Source: Armatimonadota bacterium
GTDB taxonomy: Bacteria; Bacillota; Desulfotomaculia; Desulfotomaculales; Nap2-2B
Length of the DNA stretch: 34,312 nt
Direction: 5' to 3'
Assembly (NCBI GenBank): GCA_023511535.1
Contig: JAIMBK010000034.1
Coordinates: forward strand, 1 to 34,312
Part shown: positions 34,307 to 34,312 of the stretch, one piece after another
Numbering within the stretch: position 1 is the stretch's first letter
Layout of the letters: every line of letters starts with the position of its first letter
The notes under the pieces: model-generated
Told to the model about the DNA's origin: nothing
The model's input: only the letters and a program-made list of their open reading frames with translations
The model's database searches: none
Made by a program: the position numbers and the translations under genes

Positions 34307-34312
34307 CGGATG

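Overview
The window looks like chromosome of a spore-forming, GC-rich Firmicute of the Desulfotomaculum/Pelotomaculum type (Peptococcaceae sensu lato). This is inferred from gene content: a Spo0F-like regulator, a T-box leader, a Gram-positive BirA operator, frequent GTG/TTG starts with strong Shine-Dalgarno sites, and the order argS-pyrG-spo0F-fba-tal-rho, which matches the core of the Bacillus rpoE/pyrG/spo0F/fbaA/tal/rho neighbourhood. No rRNA, tRNA, CRISPR array or intact transposase gene was seen.

Region 1 (1-4216) is the end of an accessory, defence-like island. It holds the C-terminal part of an SMC/RecN-like ATPase whose reading frame is broken near position 150, then a DUF499-family ATPase with an Ig-like domain and a polyproline linker, then about 330 bases of decayed sequence. 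Region 2 (4217-8866) is cofactor and tRNA metabolism: PduO-type cobalamin adenosyltransferase, BirA, a perfect BirA operator in front of bioY, CoaX and a DusB-type tRNA-dihydrouridine synthase.

Region 3 (8913-13826) is a second accessory patch. It contains a MntA-HepT toxin-antitoxin pair, a homologue of cyanobacterial acyl-ACP reductase, an OLD-like ATPase translationally coupled to a small TOPRIM-like protein (PARIS-like two-gene architecture), and the stump of a BREX BrxL (Lon-like) protease gene that ends where the greA promoter begins.

Region 4 (13846-20042) holds greA with a structured leader, lysS, a minus-strand pair (unknown 122-residue protein plus a CBS-CBS-GGDEF protein), and an alanine-type T-box leader controlling an AlaR-like Lrp regulator and an AlaT-like aminotransferase. 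Region 5 (20043-30003) is the conserved block argS, pyrG, sppA, a Yip1-like membrane protein, spo0F, fba, tal and rho. Three of its intergenic gaps carry low-complexity imperfect inverted repeats, and two of these share a nearly identical 28-base core.

Region 6 (30080-34257) holds a conserved Cys-rich small protein with a consensus promoter, two Hsp20 chaperones (one with an unusual NPF-rich N-terminal arm), an SDH_sah/ClpP-class serine protease-like protein, a small unknown ORF and dapB. A REP-like palindrome starts at the right edge. The most interesting candidates are the ATPase-TOPRIM pair, the bacterial AAR homologue, the BrxL stump fused to the greA promoter, the shared-core intergenic repeats, and the Hsp20/SDH_sah proteostasis cluster.
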